Source: an uncultured bacterium (lineage in GTDB: Bacteria; Bacteroidota; Bacteroidia; Bacteroidales; Bacteroidaceae). Taken from it: a DNA stretch of 41,037 nucleotides. The number at the start of each line of letters is the position of its first letter. Within the stretch, counting starts at the first letter, position 1. Of the stretch, positions 1 to 7,730 are shown piece after piece. Below the pieces are notes generated by a model. The model did no database searches, was not told the DNA's origin, and was given only the letters and a program-made list of their open reading frames with translations. The stretch lies in NCBI GenBank assembly GCA_945829115.1, contig CALZTP010000012.1:1-41037 (forward strand). The letters run 5' to 3'. The position numbers and the translations under genes are program-made.

Positions 1-94
1 ATCCACAGATTCTAAAGAGATTTTAAACAGATATTTTTATAATATTTTATAATATTTTATAATCATCGGAATCTAAACGGATTTAACGGAATCA

Positions 95-130
95 GATTAA
101 GTTCCGATTAAGTTCCGACTAAGTTCCGAT
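95..130. repeat. 11-bp tandem repeat, three copies
   Basis: The unit GATTAAGTTCC is present at 95-105 and 106-116, with one change (GACTAAGTTCC) at 117-127. The 11-bp period is close to one helical turn. An AT-rich 10-bp repeat (AATATTTTAT) lies just before it at 41-63. Confidence 0.8.
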
Positions 131-177
131 GAAAAAAAGTCAAGGTTTATTTGGTTTCTTCCCAATACTTTAACGCT

Positions 178-196
178 GGGTGATTAACACGACAAC
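178..196 (+). repeat. 19-bp direct repeat, copy 1
   Basis: GGGTGATTAACACGACAAC is identical to 1297-1315. Similarity continues for about ten more bases ending in ACAAC. The two copies frame most of the gene-free region. Confidence 0.8.
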
Positions 197-544
197 GGGA
201 ACAACGTTGAGTTTAGCTGAGGGCTCTTGCCGTCAAGTGTCATGTGGATAGGAATGGAGTATTCACGTCTAATTCACGGATAAATTTCCGGACATTCACG
301 TAAAAATATCTTTCACAGAAATTTTCGTTGAGCCCTCGGCATATGTTAAAATTCAGTTCAACATTTGGACTTGACAAGGACGAAATATGAGATAACAGCC
401 TTATTATATATGAGGGCACTTCTCATAAATCAATGTACCTGTCCCTCTGATTCTGGAAAATCTTTAAAAGCCCCAGTGCAGAAGTGCCTTCCTCATTGCT
501 CTTATGTTCGTTCCCTTCGTTTCCTATTCTTGTCCGCAGAAAAA

Positions 545-577
545 TGGGAGGAACTTGGGAGGAACATGGGAGGAACA
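545..577 (+). repeat. 11-bp tandem repeat, three copies
   Basis: TGGGAGGAACT is followed by two copies of TGGGAGGAACA. The sequence differs from the 95-127 repeat but has the same unit length and copy number. A short stem (TCCGCATGTGCGGA, 579-592) and a T run (598-603) follow, which could be a weak terminator. Confidence 0.75.
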
Positions 578-626
578 ATCCGCATGTGCGGACGGGCTTT
601 TTTGTGAAACGTTGCACGTCTCCGAT

Positions 627-705
627 TTACTTCCCTTCGCTCATCACCTTCCGGTTTCACCGACAAGGTTGCTTCGGTCAATGAGTCCTTTGGACGAATT
701 TCCAA
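627..705 (+). repeat. Dispersed repeat, diverged copy related to 24483-24556
   Basis: This segment aligns with the reverse complement of about 24483-24556. Shared blocks include CCTTCCGG, CCGACAAGG, TGCTTCGGTCA and GTCC. Most differences are C to T or G to A relative to the copy at 24.5 kb. No protein is indicated in either place. Confidence 0.65.
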
Positions 706-1296
706 GTGCAAATTTGTCCGTAGGACTCGCACGCAGGAAATAGTGCTTGTCGTTTATGTCCGGAGCTCTTCGGACGGAAACGGTGCACGTCTCCGAATTT
801 CCAAGTGCAAAATTAATAATTTTTTCTCCTCACCAATTTTTTTTCCCTAACAACGTTCTTTTCTTTCCCTGAAAATGTGCATTCTCAATTTTTTTACCTC
901 TAAGAAATAGAGTTTTAATGTATATTGGATAAAAGGAAAGCATTCGAGCGTTACCTCGTAACACAACTTTTACGAAACTCAGAAAGCGTAACTCGTAACC
1001 TGGTTACGCCATTGAAAATCCCTTTTCCACACGAGTGCGTGCATGCGCGAGCCTTATTATATATAGAATTAATTAAATATATATAAATAATAAATTTATA
1101 TGTATTTGAGTAATTCTTTTGAGAAGTATTGTTTTTTAGAGGTGAAAATCGATAGCGTAACTGGGTTACGAATTACGCTTATCCAAGGTTTGTTTTGTTC
1201 AGATTGTTGAGTTGCGTTCAGAAAACTCAGTTGACGTGCCCCCAGTCGTTCTGGCTGTTAGCACTTTGAGTCGTGGGGTGTGAACTGAGGTTCTGT

Positions 1297-1315
1297 GGGT
1301 GATTAACACGACAAC
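1297..1315 (+). repeat. 19-bp direct repeat, copy 2
   Basis: GGGTGATTAACACGACAAC is identical to 178-196, about 1.1 kb away, in the same orientation. Confidence 0.8.
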
Positions 1316-1479
1316 AGAGACAACAGAAACAACTTTTTCAAAGGTTTTAGAGCTGAGTTCTGGTTTTTGAATCCATAGCTAAGGTTGCTTTCCAGCAAGA
1401 TACAGACTTCAATCGCTGGAGGATATGGGTGGTTATTGGCTAAATAATGCAAAATAGACGTAATAAAGATGTAAAGGTG

Positions 1480-1510
1480 TTGACAAACGAAGATTTTTTT
1501 AGTATATTTG
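1480..1510 (+). promoter_or_regulatory. sigma-ABfr promoter of desulfoferrodoxin gene
   Basis: TTG at 1480-1482, a 20-base spacer, then TATATTTG at 1503-1510 followed by CAG. This fits the Bacteroidetes -33/-7 pattern. The predicted transcription start is near 1515, about 55 bases before the ATG. Confidence 0.8.
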
Positions 1511-1525
1511 CAGTGAGAAAAGGCG

Positions 1526-1541
1526 AGTGCAATATTGCACT
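1526..1541. promoter_or_regulatory. Perfect 16-bp palindrome, candidate operator
   Basis: AGTGCAATATTGCACT reads the same on both strands and lies between the predicted transcription start and an AAAGGAG ribosome-binding site (about 1556-1562). It could be a repressor site or a leader hairpin for the superoxide reductase gene. It does not match the PerR or Fur consensus that I know, so the regulator is unknown. Confidence 0.5.
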
Positions 1542-1569
1542 GGCATAAAAAAAAAGAAAGGAGTCAATT

Positions 1570-1944
1570 ATGAGAAAAGTTAGGGAAATCTATCGTTGCC
1601 CAGTTTGTGGCAATTTGGTGGAAGTGTTGAATGGAGGTGCTGGTGAGTTGGTGTGCTGCGGGAAGCCGATGGTTCTACTTGCAGAGAACGATACGGATGC
1701 TGCCATGGAGAAGCATGTTCCTGTTGTTGAGAAGACAGACTGTGGGTATCGTGTGAAGGTGGGCAGTGTGGAGCACCCAATGGTTGAGGGGCACTACATT
1801 CAATGGATTGAGCTGCAGACAGGCAGGCAGGTGATGAGATGCGAGCTGAAGCCGGGCGAGAAGCCAGAGGCGGTGTTCTGCACAACGGAGGAGTGTACGT
1901 GTGTTCGTGAATATTGCAACCTTCACGGTTTGTGGAAGGCATAG
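1570..1944 (+). CDS. dfx: Desulfoferrodoxin (superoxide reductase)
   Basis: A 124-residue two-iron protein that reduces superoxide to hydrogen peroxide in the cytoplasm without making oxygen, as is usual in anaerobes. The N-terminal rubredoxin-like iron site shows C10-x2-C13 and the adjacent pair C29-C30. The catalytic site shows the expected ligands: H49 in E-K-H, H69 and H75 in E-H-P...E-G-H, and C116 with H119 in C-N-L-H near the end. Length and both centres match 2Fe desulfoferrodoxins. The start is supported by an upstream AAAGGAG, unusual in this phylum, and by the promoter at 1480-1510. The gene is monocistronic: a terminator follows at 1990 and the next gene is convergent. Confidence 0.97.
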   Translation: MRKVREIYRCPVCGNLVEVLNGGAGELVCCGKPMVLLAENDTDAAMEKHVPVVEKTDCGYRVKVGSVEHPMVEGHYIQWIELQTGRQVMRCELKPGEKPEAVFCTTEECTCVREYCNLHGLWKA

Positions 1945-1989
1945 AAGGAAAAGGAATGGTGAAAGGTGGGCGTGTTAGTTAGTATATAG

Positions 1990-2035
1990 AAAACGAGGGT
2001 GTGTCAAAAAAATCAATTGAAACGCCCTCGTTTTT
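1990..2035 (+). terminator. Intrinsic terminator after dfx
   Basis: AAAACGAGGG (1990-1999) pairs perfectly with CCCTCGTTTT (2025-2034), and the T run continues on the plus strand. It may also serve the convergent corA gene. Just beyond it, AAATAGG (2055-2061) pairs with CCTATTT (2098-2104), overlapping the corA stop codon. Confidence 0.8.
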
Positions 2036-2102
2036 GGTTTGTAAAGAGAAGGGGAAATAGGTGTGCAGAGAGAGTTTTTCTGAAAGATTGCACTGTGCCT
2101 AT

Positions 2103-3026
2103 TTATATGAGTTTCTTCATTCGTAAGAATGCCCAGCTGGCAACACTCACGAAGACGGAGATGAAGATGGCAAAGACGAAGCCCCATGGTGCTGTCTCCA
2201 TTCCGTTTGCGAGGTTCATGCCGAAGATTGAGGCGATGAGTGTTGGGAACATCATTATGATGGTTACGGAGGTGAGCGTACGCATAGTGGTGTTCATATT
2301 GTTGTTTATGATGCCTCGGTAGGTTTCCATGGTTGACTCAAGGATGTTTGAGTAGATATTCGTTGTTTCCCTTGCCTGAGACATCTCGATGTTTACGTCT
2401 TCAATGAGGTCGGCATCAAGCTCATCGACCTGCAGTTTGAACTTTAGTTTTGCGAGGAGGTTCTCATTGCCTCTGATGGAGGTTTGGAAATAGGTTAGGG
2501 AGTCTTGCAGGCGTGAGAGTCCAATGAGTGCTTCATTGTCGACCTTCGACATATCCTTCTTTGCAGCATCGATGCGCTGTGATATTTGCTTTAGGCGTTT
2601 CAGATACCAGACGGCAGAGGAGAGGAAGATACGGAATATCATGTCAACATAGTCAGTGAATCCCTCTCCTCGTTTCTTTTGGAAGGTGATGAAATCAATC
2701 ATCATATTCGTCTCGTATCCGCACACGGTGATGGTGACGTCTCGCTTGTGTATGATGCCGAGAGGAACGGTTGTGTAAGGAGTGCGTGAACGCACCTCTT
2801 TCACGTATGGAATACGTAGGATGATGAGCATCCATCCGTCGTCGTATTCGTAACGTGCCCTCTCGTCGTTATCGGCGATGTCAGAAAGGAAATAGTCTGG
2901 AATTTGAAAGGTCTCTTCGAGGTATCGTCTGTCTTCTTCTGTGGGACAGGTTACCTGAATCCAGCAGTTTGGCTGCCATTCATCGGTCAGTCTTAACTGA
3001 CCGTCTGTTTTCCAATAAGTCTTCAT
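2103..3026 (-). CDS. corA: CorA-family divalent cation (Mg2+/Co2+) transporter
   Basis: A 307-residue inner-membrane channel of the CorA family, which takes up Mg2+ as a pentamer. The N-terminal two thirds is a soluble mixed domain with a long charged helix region. The C-terminus has two membrane segments, and the family signature G-M-N ends at residue 271 just after the first. The ATG at 3026 is preferred. A longer frame starts 48 bases upstream with TTG, but that extension is a low-complexity Phe/Lys stretch lying inside a possible leader stem. The gene is preceded by a leader of about 250 bases with its own promoter-like box at 3282-3289. Substrate selectivity (Mg2+, Co2+, Ni2+ or Zn2+) cannot be read from sequence. 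Confidence 0.93.
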   Translation of the reverse strand: MKTYWKTDGQLRLTDEWQPNCWIQVTCPTEEDRRYLEETFQIPDYFLSDIADNDERARYEYDDGWMLIILRIPYVKEVRSRTPYTTVPLGIIHKRDVTITVCGYETNMMIDFITFQKKRGEGFTDYVDMIFRIFLSSAVWYLKRLKQISQRIDAAKKDMSKVDNEALIGLSRLQDSLTYFQTSIRGNENLLAKLKFKLQVDELDADLIEDVNIEMSQARETTNIYSNILESTMETYRGIINNNMNTTMRTLTSVTIIMMFPTLIASIFGMNLANGMETAPWGFVFAIFISVFVSVASWAFLRMKKLI

Positions 3027-3028
3027 AA

Positions 3029-3100
3029 GATGTAAGCCTTTTTTTTTCGAGCAGAAGGAAAAAAAATCCGCCAAGAGAATTTCTCTGAGGCTTACACATC
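3029..3100 (-). promoter_or_regulatory. Long-range stem ending next to the corA start codon
   Basis: On the plus strand GATGTAAGCCT (3029-3039) is complementary to AGGCTTACACATC (3088-3100) apart from a 2-base bulge. In the mRNA this closes a loop of about 50 nt whose base lies only two bases from the corA ATG, so folding could affect translation. No known Mg2+ riboswitch consensus (M-box, mgtA leader) is recognised. Confidence 0.4.
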
Positions 3101-3249
3101 GCAGGATGTCTGTGCCCCAGAAATCACTTCAGGTTGTAATTTTCCGGATGATAGTCGTCCATTGTTCTTTTTATTGGTTAATAATAGAAATGTGCTGCAA
3201 GGATGTATTCCGTGCGAGGGGGGGGGTAAAAAAATGATTGCTTTTTTCA

Positions 3250-3289
3250 CACCCAGAACCAAGGAAGATTGATTCTGGGTGCAAAGGTA
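3250..3289 (-). promoter_or_regulatory. Probable corA promoter with inverted repeat at the start site
   Basis: On the minus strand TACCTTTG (3289-3282) matches the -7 box; no clear -33 TTG is seen. A 9-bp inverted repeat, CACCCAGAA (3250-3258) with TTCTGGGTG (3273-3281), begins right at the box and covers the predicted transcription start. It could be an operator or the first leader hairpin. A run of nine G (3218-3226) lies further into the leader. Confidence 0.45.
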
Positions 3290-3494
3290 ATAAAAAAAGT
3301 TTATTCTACGAGAAAAAAATCAGATTTTTTTGCTTTCAGCAAGTTTTTTTTCTGATTTTGCAGTTGTGAAAAGCGTTGTTTGTGTACTCACAGGAGAAAA
3401 TATAGACTGGAAGAAAGCGCCAAAACGAGAGAGCCTTTACCTAAGCTGTTGTATAAAAGGTACTGGCTTCCAGCCTACTCTGTTCCTCGTAGCG

Positions 3495-4952
3495 TTACTT
3501 TTCTGGAATCTCTGCGAGAGTACATTTCAGTAGATGCCAGAACTTGCTGACGGTTGATATCTGACAGCACTCCTGTGGTGTGTGCGGATGGCGGAGTGAA
3601 GGTCCGAAGCTGACGATATCGAGTCCTGGATACTTAGAGAGAATCACGGAGCATTCGAGTCCTGCGTGAACAACGTTCACCCTCGGTTCTTCGTTGAACT
3701 CGCGGCGGTAGATGTCAGACATCACACGAATCATCTCAGAGTCTGGATTTGGGTCCCAGCCCTGATAGTCGCCAGAGAGCGTTACCTTCATTCCTGCCAT
3801 GCAGAAGCAGCTTTCGAGCATATTAGCAATGCAGTTCTTCTGACTCTCAGAAGCAGAGCGAGCAAGAATTTTCACAGAAGCCTTTCCGTTGCCGATGTTT
3901 ACGATGGCGAGGTTGCTGGAAGTTTCCACAATCTCTGGTATAGATGGTATGTATCTCAACACTGCGTTATGGCAGGCATTGATGGCATTTACCACATTGT
4001 CTTGAATCTCCTCTGGTATTTGCGTCTCAGGAGTAGCAACATCTTCTGTGGTGACAACGATGCTTGCCTCAATGCCTTTATATTCCTGCACGAAGGTCTC
4101 GGCATAGTCGGCAACGATTGCCTTCAGCTCCTCCACGTTCTCTTCAGGAACGGTGAAGATAGCCTCACAGCTGCGAGGGATGGCATTGCGCATGTTTCCG
4201 CCAGTCCATGTTGCGAGACGTGCGTCTACGTTAGCAATGATGTCTACAGCAATGCGAGCCATGAGCTTATTGGCATTGGCAAGACCAAGACCGATTTCCA
4301 GTCCGGAATGCCCACCGTGGAGTCCGTCAATAATGATTCTCACTGCTTTGTCGCCAGCCTCTACTGCCACATCTTTATATTCTATCTCAGCAGTTACGTC
4401 AACGCCACCTGCTGAGCCGATAATCATCTCGCCCTCGTCTTCTGTGTCGAGGTTAAGAAGAATCTCTCCTTCAAGTTCACCTTCTGGAAGTGCGTTAGCG
4501 CCCACCATAGATGTTTCTTCGTCTGCAGTGATCAAGGCGTTCAGTGGTCCGTGAACGAGAGTTTTGTCTTCCATGATAGCCATAATGGCAGCCACGCCCA
4601 TACCATTGTCAGCTCCGAGGGTTGTGTTGTTAGCATAGAGCCAGTCGCCCTCGATGCGAGTCTGAATAGGGTCTGTCTCGAAGTTATGTGTTGAGGACGG
4701 TGTTTTCTGAGGAACCATGTCCATGTGTGACTGCAGGATCACTCCCTTTCTGTTTTCCATTCCAGGAGAAGCCGGTTTCTTCATAACGACATTTCCTGCA
4801 GGGTCGAGGAATGCTTCCACACCTGCTTTCTCAGCAAAGTCGAGGAGGAGTTTCTGTACTTTCTCAAGGTGCCCTGAAGGTCTTGGTACCTGTGTGAGGA
4901 GATGGAAGTTTCTCCATACTGTCTCTGGCTTTAGATTAAAGATTTCAGACAT
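3495..4952 (-). CDS. pepD: Aminoacyl-histidine dipeptidase (M20C, PepD-type)
   Basis: A 485-residue cytoplasmic metallopeptidase of the PepD/carnosinase type, which cuts Xaa-His and other dipeptides for amino-acid supply. The two-metal site is readable: H76-x-D78 in S-H-M-D-M-V, D115 in A-D-N-G, catalytic E145 with E146 in D-E-E-T, D169 in N-L-D-T-E-D, and a late His near residues 455-457 in H-P-H-T. Length matches the PepD family. The gene is followed at 46 nt by the membrane-protein gene that ends at 4999, so it lies downstream of that gene on the minus strand. The 3' side (3300-3494) holds only a weak GGCTGGAAGCC hairpin. Confidence 0.95.
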   Translation of the reverse strand: MSEIFNLKPETVWRNFHLLTQVPRPSGHLEKVQKLLLDFAEKAGVEAFLDPAGNVVMKKPASPGMENRKGVILQSHMDMVPQKTPSSTHNFETDPIQTRIEGDWLYANNTTLGADNGMGVAAIMAIMEDKTLVHGPLNALITADEETSMVGANALPEGELEGEILLNLDTEDEGEMIIGSAGGVDVTAEIEYKDVAVEAGDKAVRIIIDGLHGGHSGLEIGLGLANANKLMARIAVDIIANVDARLATWTGGNMRNAIPRSCEAIFTVPEENVEELKAIVADYAETFVQEYKGIEASIVVTTEDVATPETQIPEEIQDNVVNAINACHNAVLRYIPSIPEIVETSSNLAIVNIGNGKASVKILARSASESQKNCIANMLESCFCMAGMKVTLSGDYQGWDPNPDSEMIRVMSDIYRREFNEEPRVNVVHAGLECSVILSKYPGLDIVSFGPSLRHPHTPQECCQISTVSKFWHLLKCTLAEIPEK

Positions 4953-4998
4953 AATGTTCTATTTTTTTATTTGTTTTATGATTATGTTTTTTTATTGT

Positions 4999-5997
4999 TT
5001 ACAAGGTTTTGCTCTTCCCAATTCGCTTTCTCAGTGCGAGTGCCACGGAGGCATAGACACCAAGGAGGACTACAAGAAGCGTCTGGAGGGTGTGCACAAT
5101 GAGCACGAAATAGAGAGCCTCTGTTTCAGCCACCCCATAGAGAATGAGCATTGTTTTCACGGCGAAATGCCATGGTCCGGCACCATTTGGTGTTGGCACG
5201 ATAACGGCTATGGAGCCCACGATGAAGGTTGCGAGGGCACGGCCCGTTCCCAGGTCTTTGGTGTAGTCGAAGCAGAAGAACGTGAGGTAATAGTGCAGGA
5301 AATAGCTTGCCCAGATGGCAAGAGAGAAGAGCACATAAAGGGGCGGATTGCTCACATGGCGTAGGGAGAGCATTCCCTCGAGGATTCCCTTTGCTGTTGT
5401 CTTCACCTTATTATAGAACGACAGTTTCTTCCGCACGAAATAGAGGGAGACAAGTGCTGCAAAGCCGCAGATGGCGGTTACGAGATATCCCGTTGCCGTG
5501 AACTGCGAGAGGAAAGCAGGAAGGTTCACTCCTGTTGTTGAGAAGAACTTCGTGAACACCTCTAACTGTAGAAGGAGTGCGAGGGCTGTGAGCAGGAGAA
5601 TGATGAGCGAGTCTACGGCACGCTCCACAACGACCGTTCCGAGTGCTTTCGAGAAAGAGACGCCATCGCATTTTGACAGCACTCCGCAGCGTGTGAACTC
5701 CCCTATTCGAGGTATGGCGAGGCTGACGGCATAGGAGAGGAAGATGGCGTGTATGCTTGTGGCTGTTCTGGAAGGTTCTCCCAATGGCTTTAGAGTCTGC
5801 TGCCATCTCCATCCGCGGAACATCTGTGCGAGTACGCCAAATGGCATGGAGAGCCACATCCATGTCCAGTTCATCTCTCTTTCCATGAAATTGACCATTC
5901 CCTGGAAGTCGAAGCCACGATACATCCAATAGAGTATTCCGCTGCCGAGCACGAAGGGTAGCACTATCTTTATGGTTTTTCGTAATAAGTTTGACAC
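4999..5997 (-). CDS. Lysylphosphatidylglycerol synthase-type TM flippase-like protein (UPF0104)
   Basis: A 332-residue polytopic inner-membrane protein with about eight hydrophobic segments. It matches the membrane half of MprF/YbhN proteins: R-I-G-E-F-T-R following a transmembrane segment, V-E-R-A-V-D-S, and a P-T-P-N-G-A-G motif near the C-terminus. The soluble aminoacyl-transferase domain of MprF is absent, so it is unlikely to make lysyl-PG; lipid translocation or another transfer role is more plausible. The start is GTG at 5997; no in-frame ATG precedes the first membrane segment. A TACCTTTG box on the minus strand (6157-6150) is a likely promoter. It probably forms a transcription unit with pepD downstream. 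Confidence 0.85.
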   Translation of the reverse strand: MSNLLRKTIKIVLPFVLGSGILYWMYRGFDFQGMVNFMEREMNWTWMWLSMPFGVLAQMFRGWRWQQTLKPLGEPSRTATSIHAIFLSYAVSLAIPRIGEFTRCGVLSKCDGVSFSKALGTVVVERAVDSLIILLLTALALLLQLEVFTKFFSTTGVNLPAFLSQFTATGYLVTAICGFAALVSLYFVRKKLSFYNKVKTTAKGILEGMLSLRHVSNPPLYVLFSLAIWASYFLHYYLTFFCFDYTKDLGTGRALATFIVGSIAVIVPTPNGAGPWHFAVKTMLILYGVAETEALYFVLIVHTLQTLLVVLLGVYASVALALRKRIGKSKTL

Positions 5998-6149
5998 TTC
6001 AATGATTCTTTTCTTGTTTTAGATGAGTTCTTTTTTTCAAAAAAAGGTTTCTCCGAATGGCTCACTCTTTTTTTTACGACAGGGAGAGGGGAAGGGGCTT
6101 TGCCGAAAAAATGGAGAGGGAGATGTGGTCGGAGATTTTTCTTTTTCTG

Positions 6150-6157
6150 CAAAGGTA
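6150..6157 (-). promoter_or_regulatory. Likely -7 box for the UPF0104 gene
   Basis: The minus strand reads TACCTTTGCAG here, matching TAnnTTTG. A -33 TTG at the right distance is not evident. The implied leader is about 145 bases. Confidence 0.45.
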
Positions 6158-6242
6158 GTAACTTTTTTTGTTTCTAAAGAATAATAGTGTGTTTCTTTAT
6201 TTTTTTTAGGATTTCTGATTGAAGTGGGAATAAGAGGGTGTC

Positions 6243-6360
6243 TGGCTGAAAATGTGATGATTCACAAGGAAAGTCTGGCTAAAAATGTGATGATTTCACG
6301 GAAGATGGTGCGAAAAATGTGATGATTCAATAGAAAAGTCGTACCAAAAACGTGATAATT
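6243..6360 (+). repeat. Four phased 32-33-bp repeats upstream of the porin promoter
   Basis: The core AAAATGTGATGATTCA recurs with its TGTGAT part starting at 6253, 6286, 6318 and, more degenerate (CGTGATAATT), at 6351. Spacing is 33, 32 and 33 bp, about three helical turns. The array ends just before the -33 element of the porin promoter, which suggests stacked regulator-binding sites. The regulator is unknown. Confidence 0.6.
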
Positions 6361-6372
6361 CTTTGTTGGTTG

Positions 6373-6402
6373 TTGTTTTCTTGAAAAAAAATTGTAACTT
6401 TG
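6373..6402 (+). promoter_or_regulatory. sigma-ABfr promoter of the porin gene
   Basis: TTG (6373-6375), 19 bases, TAACTTTG (6395-6402), then CAGG. This fits the Bacteroidetes consensus. The predicted start is near 6407, giving a leader of about 58 bases, and it excludes any protein start upstream of 6407. Confidence 0.8.
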
Positions 6403-6464
6403 CAGGAACAATAAAAACGACTTATATACACCTACTCATTATATATATAACAACAAAGGCAATT

Positions 6465-7706
6465 ATGAGATACACACTACTCATGGCAATGACTGCCATG
6501 TTTTCATTGCAACTTCCTGCCAGCAATATTGACGGCATGGAAGAGAGAAAAGAAAAGACAGGAGCAGAACCCGTGAAAAATGTGAATGGAGAGCAAAGTG
6601 ATGATTTCGTCTCTGAAGAGAAGACGGAGGAAGGCTTCTTGACACATTTTCTAAACAAGGTTTTGGAAAATGCCATGGCAAGCGAAGGGGATGGCAAGAG
6701 GCAGATAGAATACGGCAGGAAGGTTACCGACTTTGCTTCCGCTCCGAAGTTTGGTGGATATGTGATAGGGAAATATGCCTATTCTTCTAAAGAGGGTCAG
6801 AATTCGAATAATGGTTTCAGTCAAAGATTGATACGCATGTATGTTGACGGCAGGGTGTTGAACGATTTCGCTTATCGCCTTCAGGTGCAGACGAACAACA
6901 ATAACTTCCACATGAAGGACTTCTTCGTGGAATGGCAGAGATTCCCTGAGATGAAAGTGAAAATGGGACAGTTTAAGCGTGCCTTCGGCTTTGAGAACCC
7001 TTACAACCCATGGGATGTGGGAGATGGAGACTATTCACAGTTGACAAAGAAACTGACGGGCTTTGCCGACTATATTGGAGACGAGACCTCAGACAATGGA
7101 GGTCGCGACCAAGGATTCCAGATTCAGGGCGACCTCTTCCCTATTGGGAAAGACCATCATCGCCTTCTCCACTACCAGCTGATGATTGCTAACGGACAAG
7201 GTATCAACACCTCCGATAACAACTCTCAAAAGGATTTTCTCGGCACTTTGCAGCTGCAACCGGTGAAGGGAGTTATTATCGGAGTGTTTGGTTGGACGGG
7301 AACCTACACTTCTAAGTCTGGAGTTACGGTTCACAGAAACAGATATATCATTGGCACGAGATACGATAAAAACGACTGGACGTTGCGTGCCGAATATGCC
7401 CACTCTACTGGACATAAGATTTCAGACAAGCAGGCAGACGGCTCTTGGAAAGGGAATGGTCGTACAGATGCATGGTATGCTACTTTTGGCGTTCCTTGCA
7501 CCTCTTGGTTGAAGACTTACGTGAAGTATGATGTTTATAGGGATGATGCCTCATGGGCATCGGCGAAGTCTATCTATTCCTTTTGTCCGAATGTTCAGCT
7601 GCACAAAAACCTTATGTTCCAGCCGCAGTTTAACTACGTTCACGACCGTTTGTTAGAAAAGAGGAACTACTGTGAGCTATGGTGCCAGATGTATTTCAGA
7701 TTTTAA
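6465..7706 (+). CDS. Outer-membrane porin, phosphate-selective O/P family
   Basis: A 413-residue secreted protein with a signal peptide (MRYTLLMAMTAMFSLQLPAS), a charged linker of about 70 residues, then a region of alternating aromatic and polar strands ending in Y-F-R-F, an aromatic C-terminus as expected of an outer-membrane barrel. Features such as D-F-F-V-E-W and M-G-Q-F-K-R-A-F-G-F-E-N-P match the OprO/OprP-like porin family of Bacteroidetes. The substrate cannot be deduced; the family name does not prove phosphate selectivity. The ATG at 6465 is chosen because the frame upstream runs through the promoter at 6373-6402 and because the signal peptide begins here. Four phased repeats upstream imply active regulation. 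Confidence 0.88.
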   Translation: MRYTLLMAMTAMFSLQLPASNIDGMEERKEKTGAEPVKNVNGEQSDDFVSEEKTEEGFLTHFLNKVLENAMASEGDGKRQIEYGRKVTDFASAPKFGGYVIGKYAYSSKEGQNSNNGFSQRLIRMYVDGRVLNDFAYRLQVQTNNNNFHMKDFFVEWQRFPEMKVKMGQFKRAFGFENPYNPWDVGDGDYSQLTKKLTGFADYIGDETSDNGGRDQGFQIQGDLFPIGKDHHRLLHYQLMIANGQGINTSDNNSQKDFLGTLQLQPVKGVIIGVFGWTGTYTSKSGVTVHRNRYIIGTRYDKNDWTLRAEYAHSTGHKISDKQADGSWKGNGRTDAWYATFGVPCTSWLKTYVKYDVYRDDASWASAKSIYSFCPNVQLHKNLMFQPQFNYVHDRLLEKRNYCELWCQMYFRF

Positions 7707-7730
7707 TAAAAGCTGGTGCAAACAATCACA

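Larger units (their letters stand above)
1..1569. other. Long gene-free region with short repeats
   Basis: No reading frame here looks like a real protein: all are short, overlapping and low in complexity. The region holds an AT-rich 10-bp repeat (41-63), two separate 11-bp tandem triplets (95-127 and 545-577), a 19-bp direct repeat (178-196 and 1297-1315), an inverted repeat of GC(T/C)GAGGGCTC (216-226 and 330-340), a repeat of CGAATTTCCAAGTGCAAA (695-712 and 794-811), a segment related to 24483-24556 (about 627-705), and GTAAC/GTTAC palindromes (950-1169). It ends with the desulfoferrodoxin promoter. It may be a decayed accessory segment; no transposase remnant is recognised. Confidence 0.6.

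Noticed and set aside
365..743. Several overlapping frames of 60-80 codons on both strands
   Set aside because: They overlap one another, cover tandem repeats, show no domain and no promoter or ribosome-binding site.
3027..3074. 16-residue N-terminal extension of CorA
   Set aside because: It begins with TTG, encodes a Phe/Lys-rich stretch from homopolymer runs, and lies in the predicted leader stem.
3666..4415. 249-codon frame opposite pepD and other long frames opposite alaS and rel
   Set aside because: They are antisense to well-supported genes and have no family resemblance; such frames arise from codon bias.
6243..6360. Possible CRISPR array
   Set aside because: The repeats are adjacent and degenerate, with no constant repeat/spacer alternation and no cas gene.
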